Shown here: positions 1 to 5,196 of the stretch, piece after piece
Numbering within the stretch: the stretch's first letter is position 1
How the letters are laid out: each line of letters begins with the position of its first letter
Source: a virus
Reading direction: 5' to 3' (one strand)
Length of the DNA stretch: 37,808 bases
IMG/VR virus record: IMGVR_UViG_3300025818_000059
Location: 1-37,808 of that record
Program-made: the position numbers and the translations under genes
Notes under the pieces: generated by a model
Database searches by the model: none
What the model saw: the letters and a program-made list of their open reading frames with translations, nothing else
What the model was told of the DNA's origin: nothing

Positions 1-326
1 GTTTCACCGTAAATCGTTCTTTTATTTACTTAGGCCCCTAGGGGTCTATCTCAAGAGTGAACACATATTGACTGATGGATAAGGTGTATTTTAAGCCATA
101 AATAAAGCCCATACACGAACGATCTGCATAGTAGTAGTATGCTAGTAACACCTTGAATGAGATCGTCTGTTATACGGGCTGTAGTGACCTAATAAATAGG
201 TAGCTTTGTAAACTTTTTTGGATATTGGATCCGTCCGGCTTTAACTCAGAGATTAAGAACTAATTACGTTCCTTTTGTTAGTATGCAAACAGATGCCAAG
301 GAAGAAAGAAAGAAAGAAATAAATAA
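1..326. other. gene-free left end with complementary arms
   Basis: No convincing ORF lies here. Seen directly: a quasi-palindrome at 31-48, and a set of complementary arms: AAGGTGT (81-87) with ACACCTT (148-154), AGCCC (106-110) with GGGCT (176-180), ACGATCT (119-125) with AGATCGT (160-166), and the hairpin GCATA/TATGC (126-142). The first pair crosses the second and third, so an RNA from here could form a pseudoknot. No promoter of the Bacteroidota type was identified for it. Function unknown. Confidence 0.35.
31..48. repeat. 18-bp quasi-palindrome
   Basis: The core CCCCTAGGGG (35-44) is a perfect palindrome. It extends to 18 bp with one G:T position. It is a GC-rich island in AT-rich DNA, so it could be a protein-binding site or the stem of an RNA hairpin. 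Nothing nearby assigns a function. Confidence 0.4.
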
Positions 327-359
327 AAACCAAACCAACTTGAATAGCTGGTTTGGTTT
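327..359 (-). terminator. intrinsic terminator, minus strand
   Basis: Eleven-base arms AAACCAAACCA (327-337) and TGGTTTGGTTT (349-359) form a hairpin. Read on the minus strand it is followed by a U-rich run (complement of the A-rich bases before 327). It is the second of two tandem terminators behind the last minus-strand gene (568-810). Confidence 0.7.
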
Positions 360-389
360 GGTTGGTTGTTTGGTATGTATGGACAACAC

Positions 390-414
390 AAAAAAAAACT
401 ATCTAAATAGATAG
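390..414 (-). terminator. intrinsic terminator, minus strand
   Basis: CTATCTA (399-405) and TAGATAG (408-414) form a tight hairpin. On the minus strand it is followed directly by a run of Us (complement of the A-run ending at 398). It is the first terminator reached by leftward transcription from the gene at 568-810. Confidence 0.75.
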
Positions 415-436
415 CCTTTTAATTAATGGTTTATTA

Positions 437-450
437 AATTGATCGAACCA
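437..450. repeat. 14-bp direct repeat, copy 1
   Basis: AATTGATCGAACCA occurs here and again at 880-893, bracketing the small gene at 568-810. The flanking bases differ. It could be a short duplication left by an insertion or a protein site. Confidence 0.4.
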
Positions 451-567
451 TTTTAACAAAGTCCGCAAATTGCCTTATTGGAATATATTTTTGCTTTTGG
501 CTCTATTTGCTTTAAATACTGACAAAAACGAATAGATCGCTTAAGTCTTTGAATTTTAATAAACGGA

Positions 568-810
568 TTATTTTGTTAGGTTTTTTTTATCAGTAATCAT
601 AGTTACCCTCTTAGACTTTTTAAAAAATCTAACTTCTTTTAAAAAAAATGAATCTGAAATTGTCTTAAAAAAGTAGTTGTCAGTTTCGCCAAAATAATTT
701 CCTTTACCGGTGGATAGAAAATCTTGAGCCTGATGAGTTGAGTATAGTGACTCTTCTAATAATCTTGAATAAATCCATTCTTTATTTTGTGTTGAATGCT
801 TAGCTTCCAT
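568..810 (-). CDS. hypothetical small protein
   Basis: About 80 residues, charged and lysine-rich toward the C-terminus, with no motif or membrane segment that I recognise. The reading frame stays open up to a TTG at 849, but that TTG lies inside the promoter-like TACTTTG box. The ATG at 810 sits behind an AACAAATT...AATTATG leader that matches the leaders of the two upstream minus-strand genes, so 810 is the preferred start (first residues MEAKHS). The gene stands alone with its own promoter and two terminators downstream, and may be an accessory or early gene. Function unknown. Confidence 0.6.
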   Translation of the reverse strand: MEAKHSTQNKEWIYSRLLEESLYSTHQAQDFLSTGKGNYFGETDNYFFKTISDSFFLKEVRFFKKSKRVTMITDKKNLTK

Positions 811-836
811 AATTCTATTATTTTTTTGTTTGAAAA

Positions 837-853
837 AATTTGTTTGCAAAGTA
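837..853 (-). promoter_or_regulatory. promoter/leader module of 568-810
   Basis: On the minus strand a TACTTTG box (847-853) is followed by AACAAATT and then the ATG at 810. The arrangement copies the modules before the next two minus-strand genes. The -7 box is one base short of TAnnTTTG, so this is the weakest of the three. Confidence 0.4.
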
Positions 854-879
854 CAGATCCTCCGCTAAAGTTCTGTTCC

Positions 880-893
880 AATTGATCGAACCA
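880..893. repeat. 14-bp direct repeat, copy 2
   Basis: Second copy of AATTGATCGAACCA (first at 437-450), 443 bases away on the other side of the gene at 568-810. Confidence 0.4.
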
Positions 894-1001
894 GGTTTTA
901 CCGGATAACCTTGCTTGTCTAGTTGTGTCGTTTGGTATGTCATAATTGATAATTGTTTATTTGTTATAGGTGTATAAGTAAGCACAAAATTTGTTACTTA
1001 A

Positions 1002-1211
1002 TCAACTTAAAGACTTAATTTCAGTTTCGTAAACAACTTTTTTCGTTTCATTACAAATTACTTGCACGGTTCCAGCTTTGTAATCTTGAAAATAAGATTC
1101 ATTAGTTCCGTTCTTAGATTCAATGTAATATATTGCGTCTTCTCTTGAATATTCAAAACCTTTGCTATTACTGTCTTGGTTATCATGGAATACTACATCA
1201 TAAGTTTTCAT
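1002..1211 (-). CDS. hypothetical small protein
   Basis: 69 residues starting MKTYDVVF, with a mixed alpha/beta composition and no recognised domain, signal peptide or membrane segment. It has its own promoter (TTTG, 19 bases, TAATATTG at 1238-1268), and its leader closely matches that of the gene at 1328-2032. The terminator at 1278-1316 separates it from that gene, so it is an independent transcription unit. Its position in the accessory left end suggests an early or host-interaction role, which is inference only. Confidence 0.65.
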   Translation of the reverse strand: MKTYDVVFHDNQDSNSKGFEYSREDAIYYIESKNGTNESYFQDYKAGTVQVICNETKKVVYETEIKSLS

Positions 1212-1237
1212 AATTGTAAAAGTTTAATTTGTTTACA

Positions 1238-1268
1238 CAATATTATTACATTCCGATAAAACCACAAA
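1238..1268 (-). promoter_or_regulatory. Bacteroidota-type promoter
   Basis: On the minus strand TTTG (1268-1265), then 19 bases, then TAATATTG (1245-1238), one mismatch from TAnnTTTG. It is followed by AACAAATTAAA and the ATG at 1211. Spacing and boxes fit known Bacteroidota sigma-factor promoters. Confidence 0.65.
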
Positions 1269-1277
1269 ATTTTGAGC

Positions 1278-1316
1278 AAAAAAAAACCAACTTTTTCAAG
1301 CCGGCTTTTTTGGTTG
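1278..1316 (-). terminator. intrinsic terminator, minus strand
   Basis: AACCAA (1285-1290) pairs with TTGGTT (1310-1315), with the palindrome AAGCCGGCTT (1298-1307) inside. On the minus strand the hairpin runs into a stretch of nine Us (complement of 1278-1286). It ends the transcript of the gene at 1328-2032. Confidence 0.7.
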
Positions 1317-1327
1317 TTTGTAGGGAA

Positions 1328-2032
1328 TTAATGTTGCAAAATATAAACATCCTTTTTTGATCCCTTTAATGATCCATTGCAAAGTCCGCATTTAATGCAT
1401 GAGCTTTTTCTGTTTGACTCTTTAGATGCCGGGCAATTAACGCCATCTATGTTTGAATTATCAGCTACAAAAAAACTACGAAAACCTAACCTGGCAGCCG
1501 TTAAAGATTGCGCTAAATTGTGAGTTGAAGCCATAAAGAAATCATTGGACCAATTGAATTGGTTTTTTCTATATTGGTGAGTATATCCGGTGTGCTTTTT
1601 TCCTAAGTTAACTAGCTTTTTTACTACATCACTTCCAAGTAAAACAGGTTCGCCATATGCTCCAAACCGAACCAAATCAACTGGATACGTATTTTTAATA
1701 ATCTTAACAAAGTTGTTGAAATTACTTTCATTAAAATCGTTTAAAGTATTAATTTTTTTATTCAATCTCTTAAGCATTGATTTTAATCCCATCAATTGCA
1801 TCCCTTTGTGTGTATAACATCCGCCAGATTTCCCGTCATTTTGATTAAATGAAAAAGGACAGTCCAAACAATTATTTGTATCCATCGAAAAATCATTGTT
1901 TTTTACCTGATCAATTGAAAAGTGATAGGTTTGAATAATATAACCAATGCCAATTTTTGAGTTTTGAGATACTTTTGCCTGAATGACATTAATTACATTT
2001 TTTTGTTTATAGATGTACTCAATAGTTTTCAT
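1328..2032 (-). CDS. cysteine-rich phage protein, DUF7227-like
   Basis: About 234 residues. Cysteine clusters lie near the N-terminus (NNCLDCPF, then GGCYTHKG) and the C-terminus (NCPASKES, then CIKCGLCNG). Conserved-looking blocks between them are VRFGAYGEP, HTGYTHQYR and ASTHNLAQSLTAARLGFR. From memory this is the pattern of the phage family called DUF7227, which has no established function. The two Cys sets could hold zinc or an iron-sulfur cluster. The frame extends to an ATG at 2056, but those eight extra residues come from the leader (AACAAATTAAAATTTACG) that is shared with the gene at 1002-1211, so MKTIEYIY at 2032 is the likely start. It has its own promoter and terminator. Confidence 0.7.
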   Translation of the reverse strand: MKTIEYIYKQKNVINVIQAKVSQNSKIGIGYIIQTYHFSIDQVKNNDFSMDTNNCLDCPFSFNQNDGKSGGCYTHKGMQLMGLKSMLKRLNKKINTLNDFNESNFNNFVKIIKNTYPVDLVRFGAYGEPVLLGSDVVKKLVNLGKKHTGYTHQYRKNQFNWSNDFFMASTHNLAQSLTAARLGFRSFFVADNSNIDGVNCPASKESNRKSSCIKCGLCNGSLKGSKKDVYILQH

Positions 2033-2057
2033 AATCGTAAATTTTAATTTGTTCATG

Positions 2058-2089
2058 CAATACTAGCAAACCAAGAGCAAGCCACCAAA
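2058..2089 (-). promoter_or_regulatory. Bacteroidota-type promoter
   Basis: On the minus strand TTTG (2089-2086), then 20 bases, then TAGTATTG (2065-2058), then the AACAAATT leader and the ATG at 2032. It is back to back with a candidate plus-strand promoter whose -7 box is at 2127-2134. Confidence 0.6.
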
Positions 2090-2100
2090 AAAATATCTAG

Positions 2101-2134
2101 TTTTTTTTATCCGAATTATTTCATTATACCTTTG
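2101..2134 (+). promoter_or_regulatory. candidate plus-strand promoter
   Basis: TACCTTTG (2127-2134) matches the -7 consensus TAnnTTTG exactly. The region where the -33 box should lie is a T-run without a clear TTTG. If active, it would transcribe rightward through both repeat arrays and antisense to the RNA locus at 2354-2563. Confidence 0.4.
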
Positions 2135-2167
2135 CCGAAATTACCATATTGACCCATAGACCGCAGA

Positions 2168-2223
2168 TTAACTAAATTTTTAGTTTAAACTAAATTTTTA
2201 GTTTGAACTATTTCTTTAGTTTA
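2168..2223. repeat. tandem palindromic array, 18-bp period
   Basis: The unit is the perfect palindrome TTTAGTTTAAACTAAA (2179-2194). A degenerate copy starts exactly 18 bases later (TTTAGTTTGAACTA, 2197), a partial copy starts another 18 bases later (TTTAGTTTA, 2215), and a half copy precedes the array (TTAACTAAA, 2168). A regular period below two helical turns suggests cooperative binding by a dimeric protein, such as an operator or replication-initiator array. It lies between two divergent promoters and the iteron-like repeats. Confidence 0.65.
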
Positions 2224-2243
2224 TGCAACCGCTAGAAAAAAAG

Positions 2244-2353
2244 CTCATTGGAGTACCAAAATAGAAAACCTCGTTGGAGTCAAAAAAACCTCGTTGGAGT
2301 CTGAAAATCAAAACCCTCGTTGGAGTCAAAATTTTAAAAACCCCGTTGGAGTC
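2244..2353. repeat. iteron-like direct repeats (5 copies)
   Basis: Five copies of a 12-13 bp motif, consensus CCTCGTTGGAGTC. Its TTGGAGT core starts at 2248, 2274, 2294, 2320 and 2346. The spacings are 26, 20, 26 and 26 bases, and the spacers are unrelated A-rich DNA. Short, same-strand, helically phased repeats in AT-rich intergenic DNA resemble replication-origin iterons or an operator array. The repeats are too short and too close for a CRISPR. The last copy abuts the terminator of the RNA locus. Confidence 0.75.
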
Positions 2354-2388
2354 AAAAAAAAACAGCCCCGATAATTAAACCGGAGCTG
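2354..2388 (-). terminator. intrinsic terminator of the RNA locus
   Basis: CAGCCCCG (2363-2370) and CGGAGCTG (2381-2388) pair with one mismatch. On the minus strand the stem is followed by nine Us (complement of 2362-2354). It would end transcripts from the promoter at 2569-2601 and any leftward read-through from the main operon. Confidence 0.8.
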
Positions 2389-2563
2389 CCCAAACAAATA
2401 AACAATTATGAAAAGCCTCAATTAAAGGGAGTGGCAACCCGAATGTCTTTTTAAGACAGGGAATGAAGCGGGTTGTTTTCTCAGAACAATATCACCAAAT
2501 AAGTAATTAATACCCGCCATTCCTTGTTCAATCTAAATAATATGATTAACCTCTTTTTCATAA
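2354..2563 (-). ncRNA. candidate structured small RNA (~210 nt)
   Basis: The locus has a good minus-strand promoter (2569-2601), an intrinsic terminator (2354-2388), and a foldable body between them. P1: TTATGAAAAAG at the predicted 5' end (2563-2553) pairs with CTTTTCATAA (2415-2406). P2: GTTAATC (2550-2544) with GATTGAAC (2533-2526). P3: GGAAT+GCGGGT (2523-2512) with ACCCGC+ATTCC (2473-2460). P4: TGTCTT/AAGACA with CCC/GGG (2461-2438). P1 encloses the other helices as a multi-branch junction. CGGGTTG (2469-2475, plus strand) could instead pair with CAACCCG (2435-2441), so two folds compete. I cannot match it to a named RNA family. Alternative: the transcript also contains a 26-codon hydrophobic ORF (2481-2561), almost leaderless, which could be a small membrane peptide. 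Confidence 0.6.
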
Positions 2564-2568
2564 CAACT

Positions 2569-2601
2569 CAAAGATAAAACAAAACATTTAAAAACAAAAA
2601 A
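2569..2601 (-). promoter_or_regulatory. strong Bacteroidota-type promoter of the RNA locus
   Basis: On the minus strand a TTTTTTG run (2601-2595), exactly 18 bases, then TATCTTTG (2576-2569), a full match to TAnnTTTG. Predicted transcription starts near 2563, which coincides with the 5' strand of helix P1. Confidence 0.75.
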
Positions 2602-2692
2602 CGAAATGAAAAAATGAGGAAAAAAATGGCATAAAAATTGCAATAAAAAAAATGAGATTTTAAAAAGAGAAAAAATTCAAAATAATTTCAAA

Positions 2693-3217
2693 ATGAAAAA
2701 ATGCAAAAAATGCCAATTAGAAAAAAGTGAAAATTGCTTTTACCCTAAAAGTCCAAATGTTTGTAAGGAGTGTAAAATAAATTATCAAACTCAATATAAT
2801 AAGGAATACGGCAAGTTAAACAAATCATACAAGAGGAAAAGTAAAAGTAAAGAGCAAGATTATTATTCCTCAAACATCTTTAGGATCAGGATTTATGCCG
2901 CTCAAAGAAGAGCAAAAGAAAAAGGTTTGGATATTGATATAAACATACCTTACATAAAAAACTTATTTAATTATCAAGGTGGCCTGTGCGCTTACAGCGG
3001 CATAGAGATGACTAAAGAAAAAGGTCCTTTTAGTTTGTCGATAGATAGGATAGACTCAAATAAGGGATACACAAGAGATAATGTTCAAATTATTTGCTCT
3101 TGCTTAAATTCAATGAAGAAAGATTTATCCAATGACGATTTCGTTAATGTCTTACGAAAAGTATCTCAAAAAATCGAAAATTTCGTAGGCATACCTGGAT
3201 ACCAAATAGTATTTTAA
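2693..3217 (+). CDS. HNH endonuclease, probable free-standing homing type
   Basis: 174 residues and the only confident plus-strand gene. The N-terminus has a zinc-finger pattern, C4xxC7 and C24xxC27. The C-terminal half carries a HNH-like core: LCAYSG (Cys99), SIDRIDSNKGYT (Asp118, Arg119) and DNVQIIC (Asn130). This architecture is common in phage homing endonucleases, which nick or cut DNA at intron-like or intergenic sites. It is AT-rich and faces the main operon tail to tail, overlapping the stop of the minus-strand HNH gene, which fits late acquisition. No group I intron core was recognised. Upstream it is divergent from the small-RNA promoter. Confidence 0.8.
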   Translation: MKKCKKCQLEKSENCFYPKSPNVCKECKINYQTQYNKEYGKLNKSYKRKSKSKEQDYYSSNIFRIRIYAAQRRAKEKGLDIDINIPYIKNLFNYQGGLCAYSGIEMTKEKGPFSLSIDRIDSNKGYTRDNVQIICSCLNSMKKDLSNDDFVNVLRKVSQKIENFVGIPGYQIVF

Positions 3218-3501
3218 TATTTTCTTTCCTTAGCAGACTTCCTGTCGTGGCATCTTTTACATAGCAGCTCTAGGTTGTCTAAATCATCTGCCCCGCCGAA
3301 TCTCCGGTTATCTATGTGGTCTACGTGCCCTTCGTTATAACCCCTTCTAAGAGGCATTAGAGCACCGTCACGCTTACATTGTTGACAAAGTGACTCATCC
3401 CTTAACCAAACCATATCCCGCTTTATCTTCCACTCTTTTGTTTGGTAGTAAGGATCCGTCTTTTGCCTGTGGGTTTGTTTACGTGGTTTGTTTAATTTCA
3501 T
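3214..3501 (-). CDS. HNH endonuclease (small, phage type)
   Basis: 95 residues with a complete HNH site: Cys39xxCys42, the GHVDHIDN block (His59, Asp61, His62), Asn76, and CKRCH (Cys81, Cys84, His85). Small HNH proteins of this kind help terminase or generate nicks in many siphophages. Here it is the last gene of the long minus operon, and its start overlaps the methyltransferase gene by 23 bases, so a link with DNA modification is also possible. Its stop codon overlaps that of the plus-strand HNH gene by three bases. The two HNH proteins are not close relatives of each other. Confidence 0.85.
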   Translation of the reverse strand: MKLNKPRKQTHRQKTDPYYQTKEWKIKRDMVWLRDESLCQQCKRDGALMPLRRGYNEGHVDHIDNRRFGGADDLDNLELLCKRCHDRKSAKERKY

Positions 3502-4492
3502 CCATTTGCTGTATTACCTTAAATATCTCATAAGCCACTTGTGGAACTATTGCATTTCCTGCGGCTTTGATGGATTCGTTTCGCCACTTAGGAAAGGTGA
3601 TACCGTCCAGTCGGGAGGAAACCCCATCATTTCTAGAACAAATCGGGGATTGAGTTGGGAAGTTTGACCACCTGAGTCCCGGATTCGTTTTGGTAGGCTG
3701 TCCTGATTCCTTTTGCCTGTGTTTTTCTCTGGTGTCCAGTCGGCTAACGGTGTCGGCAGTAATCCCTTCGCTGCTAGTTCGTTCAACTCTACTCCATGTC
3801 TGCCCCCCTGTTCCGCATTGCTTGCCTTTTTCCCGTTCGGTGTTCCGTTGAATGTCTTGGGGGTTGGGAGTAGGCCGTTTCTCGCTATGTCGTTTAGACT
3901 CGCCCCCCATTTTACCCCATTCTTGTCTATATTTGTAAACCTTCCGTTTTTCATTACTAACACTTTCCCCTTGTTCGCTCCCTCCGCCATTCCATCGAAA
4001 GCCTTCACGGTAGGCAATAAACCAAACTCTGTCTCTTCTGTGGGGAGCGTTGACGGCAGCAGCTGGAAGTATAATCGGTTGTACTTCGTACCCTTCATTT
4101 TCCAAGTCATTCTGCACCTCATCGAATACCATTCCCCCGTTCCAACTAACAAGCCCAGAAACATTTTCGCCCACGACCCAACGTGGCTGAATCTCTCTAA
4201 TTGCTCTAAGCATTTCCGGCCAGAGGTGGCGGTCATCTTCCTTTCCAAGTCGTTTCCCTGCGTGGCTGTATGGCTGACAAGGAAATCCTCCTGTGAGGAT
4301 GTCGATTTTTCCTCTGTGAATAGAGAAATCTGTCTTGGTGATATCTTCGTATGATTCTGCATTAGGCCAATAATGTTTTAATATTTTCTGTCCAAATTCA
4401 TTCCATTCGCAATGAAAGATGTTCTCCCATCCCATCCACTCAGCAGCTAAGTCAAAGCCTCCTATGCCTGAAAATAGTGAGCCGTGATTCAT
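3479..4492 (-). CDS. DNA cytosine-5 methyltransferase
   Basis: 337 residues. Motif I GSLFSGIGGFDLA (4-16) binds S-adenosylmethionine. Motif IV GGFPCQPYS carries the catalytic Cys72. Motif VI is ENV (109-111), motif VIII RRDRVWF (152-158) and motif X GNAIVPQ (312-318). Between VIII and X, about residues 161-295, the target-recognition region is short of hydrophobic residues and looks disordered. That is where a second long ORF (3547-4362) runs in the +1 frame. It probably methylates phage DNA against host restriction. The start lies one base after the stop of the 30-codon membrane peptide (TAAGATG). The region is visibly GC-richer than its surroundings. Confidence 0.92.
   Translation of the reverse strand: MNHGSLFSGIGGFDLAAEWMGWENIFHCEWNEFGQKILKHYWPNAESYEDITKTDFSIHRGKIDILTGGFPCQPYSHAGKRLGKEDDRHLWPEMLRAIREIQPRWVVGENVSGLVSWNGGMVFDEVQNDLENEGYEVQPIILPAAAVNAPHRRDRVWFIAYREGFRWNGGGSEQGESVSNEKRKVYKYRQEWGKMGGESKRHSEKRPTPNPQDIQRNTEREKGKQCGTGGQTWSRVERTSSEGITADTVSRLDTREKHRQKESGQPTKTNPGLRWSNFPTQSPICSRNDGVSSRLDGITFPKWRNESIKAAGNAIVPQVAYEIFKVIQQMDEIKQTT
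3547..4362 (-). CDS. overprinted ORF: LPTP-repeat / NPRFVLEMMGFP family protein
   Basis: 271 residues in the +1 frame inside the methyltransferase gene, covering its residues about 44-315. It has protein-like features that a random frame should lack: three spaced GLLPT(P/V) repeats, each followed by a hydrophilic linker and the block SLNDIARNG or ELNELAAKG, and a C-terminal NPRFVLEMMGFPPDWT. From memory, proteins with LLPTP repeats and an NPxFVxxMMGFP or NPxWVEWLMGxP ending accompany phage cytosine methyltransferases, in some phages as separate genes. The function is unknown. In the shared region this frame looks better folded than the methyltransferase frame. The start ATG at 4362 has no clear ribosome site, so expression could be by coupling or low-level initiation. 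Real coding status needs comparative tests. Confidence 0.65.
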   Translation of the reverse strand: MQNHTKISPRQISLFTEEKSTSSQEDFLVSHTATQGNDLERKMTATSGRKCLEQLERFSHVGSWAKMFLGLLVGTGEWYSMRCRMTWKMKGTKYNRLYFQLLPSTLPTEETEFGLLPTVKAFDGMAEGANKGKVLVMKNGRFTNIDKNGVKWGASLNDIARNGLLPTPKTFNGTPNGKKASNAEQGGRHGVELNELAAKGLLPTPLADWTPEKNTGKRNQDSLPKRIRDSGGQTSQLNPRFVLEMMGFPPDWTVSPFLSGETNPSKPQEMQ

Positions 4493-4493
4493 C

Positions 4494-4586
4494 TTACTGC
4501 ACCCTTATTATACTCAGCACTATTCCTAATAGGCTAATAAAAATAACAATAGCAACTACTTGCCAAATCTTTAATTTGAATTTCAT
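4494..4586 (-). CDS. 30-residue single-pass membrane peptide
   Basis: Short ORF starting MKFKLKIW, followed by about 20 hydrophobic residues (VVAIVIFISLLGIVLSII) and a short tail RVQ. The positive N-terminus and single helix suggest an inner-membrane peptide. It fills the gap between its neighbours exactly: the upstream stop is three bases before its ATG, and its own stop is one base before the methyltransferase ATG. The fit in the operon is the main argument that it is real. Function unknown. Confidence 0.6.
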   Translation of the reverse strand: MKFKLKIWQVVAIVIFISLLGIVLSIIRVQ

Positions 4587-4589
4587 ATC

Positions 4590-4796
4590 TTAATATTTAC
4601 CGCTTGTTCCAAAAACATAATTAGCTAACCAAGAATCTCTCTTTTCGTAATACTTATCACGCTGTATATTAACACCATTAGAAAGAATGGCAACATTAAG
4701 AAAACCAATATGATCAGTTCTCCTAACATTAACCATGCACGGATAATCCGCTTTAAACTCTTCCCACCTTTCAATGTCTTTCCTTTTAACTGCCAC
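4590..4796 (-). CDS. hypothetical small protein
   Basis: 68 residues with many charged and aromatic residues (RWEEFKADYPCMV, NIQRDKYYEKRDSWLANY) and no recognised domain. It starts at a GTG overlapping the end of the 58-codon gene upstream, consistent with translational coupling. A 60-codon ORF in another frame at 4625-4807 is discarded because it lacks this packing. Function unknown. Confidence 0.6.
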   Translation of the reverse strand: MAVKRKDIERWEEFKADYPCMVNVRRTDHIGFLNVAILSNGVNIQRDKYYEKRDSWLANYVFGTSGKY

Positions 4797-4962
4797 AACC
4801 GAAACATTCTACGTTTGGATTTTTAGGTGTTGCATATCCTAGCTTTATCTTTAGTTGATAAAGTCTTTCTGAATCTTCGGGTGTTTTAACATTACCCTTC
4901 AAAGCATGGTACTCTTCTTCCCACTCTTTTTCCATTTCTGCTATTTTATCTAGTATGTTCAT
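4786..4962 (-). CDS. hypothetical 58-residue protein with C-terminal CxxC
   Basis: Starts MNILDKIAEMEKEWEEEYH, which is predicted helical and acidic, and ends VECFGCGS with a CxxC pair that could bind zinc as a dimer or form a disulfide. It begins three bases after the stop of 4966-5196 and overlaps the GTG of 4590-4796. Function unknown. Confidence 0.6.
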   Translation of the reverse strand: MNILDKIAEMEKEWEEEYHALKGNVKTPEDSERLYQLKIKLGYATPKNPNVECFGCGS

Positions 4963-4965
4963 TTA

Positions 4966-5196
4966 TTAAAATTTCCTTTTAGGTGGATTCACCTTGTAGC
5001 AGTAGTCGTTACCACGCTCAGTCTTAACGTGCTTGTAGTATTCATTTGAACACAGGGTTTTAAACTTAATGTGTTCCGCTCTCAGAACGCCCGTGTTTCC
5101 TATCAGCTCTGCCGCTTTACCACATACCGGACATTGCCCGATAGCGTGAGGGTATTCACTAGTTTCCTTTTCTTCCATAGATTCAAATACTGTCAT
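4966..5196 (-). CDS. small putative zinc-binding protein
   Basis: 76 residues with CPVCGKAAEL near the middle and a later Cys in LCSNEYY, resembling a small zinc ribbon, and a lysine-rich C-terminus. The start ATG overlaps the previous stop in an ATGA. It belongs to the block of small genes in the replication region. Family unknown to me. Confidence 0.65.
   Translation of the reverse strand: MTVFESMEEKETSEYPHAIGQCPVCGKAAELIGNTGVLRAEHIKFKTLCSNEYYKHVKTERGNDYCYKVNPPKRKF

Noticed and set aside
70-120. Hammerhead ribozyme, from a CTGATG sequence
   Set aside because: The required CUGANGA and GAAA core bases are not both present in a workable order.
437-893. att sites of a small integrated element
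   Set aside because: A 14-bp repeat with unlike flanks and no recombinase is too weak to call attachment sites, so it is kept only as a repeat.
2244-2353. CRISPR array
   Set aside because: Repeats of 12-13 bases with 7-13 base spacers and no cas genes do not fit CRISPR. They fit iterons or operators.
2141-3217. Group I intron or HEARO/IscB-type RNA with the plus-strand HNH gene
   Set aside because: No intron core or split gene was seen, the HNH protein is too short for IscB and has no RuvC motifs, and the RNA signals upstream are on the opposite strand.
3713-4354. 213-codon plus-strand ORF antisense to the methyltransferase
   Set aside because: It lacks promoter, packing and protein-like motifs. 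It is open because the region is GC-rich and constrained in two minus-strand frames.
4625-4807. 60-codon minus-strand ORF
   Set aside because: It overlaps two better packed genes in another frame and has no coupled start or stop.
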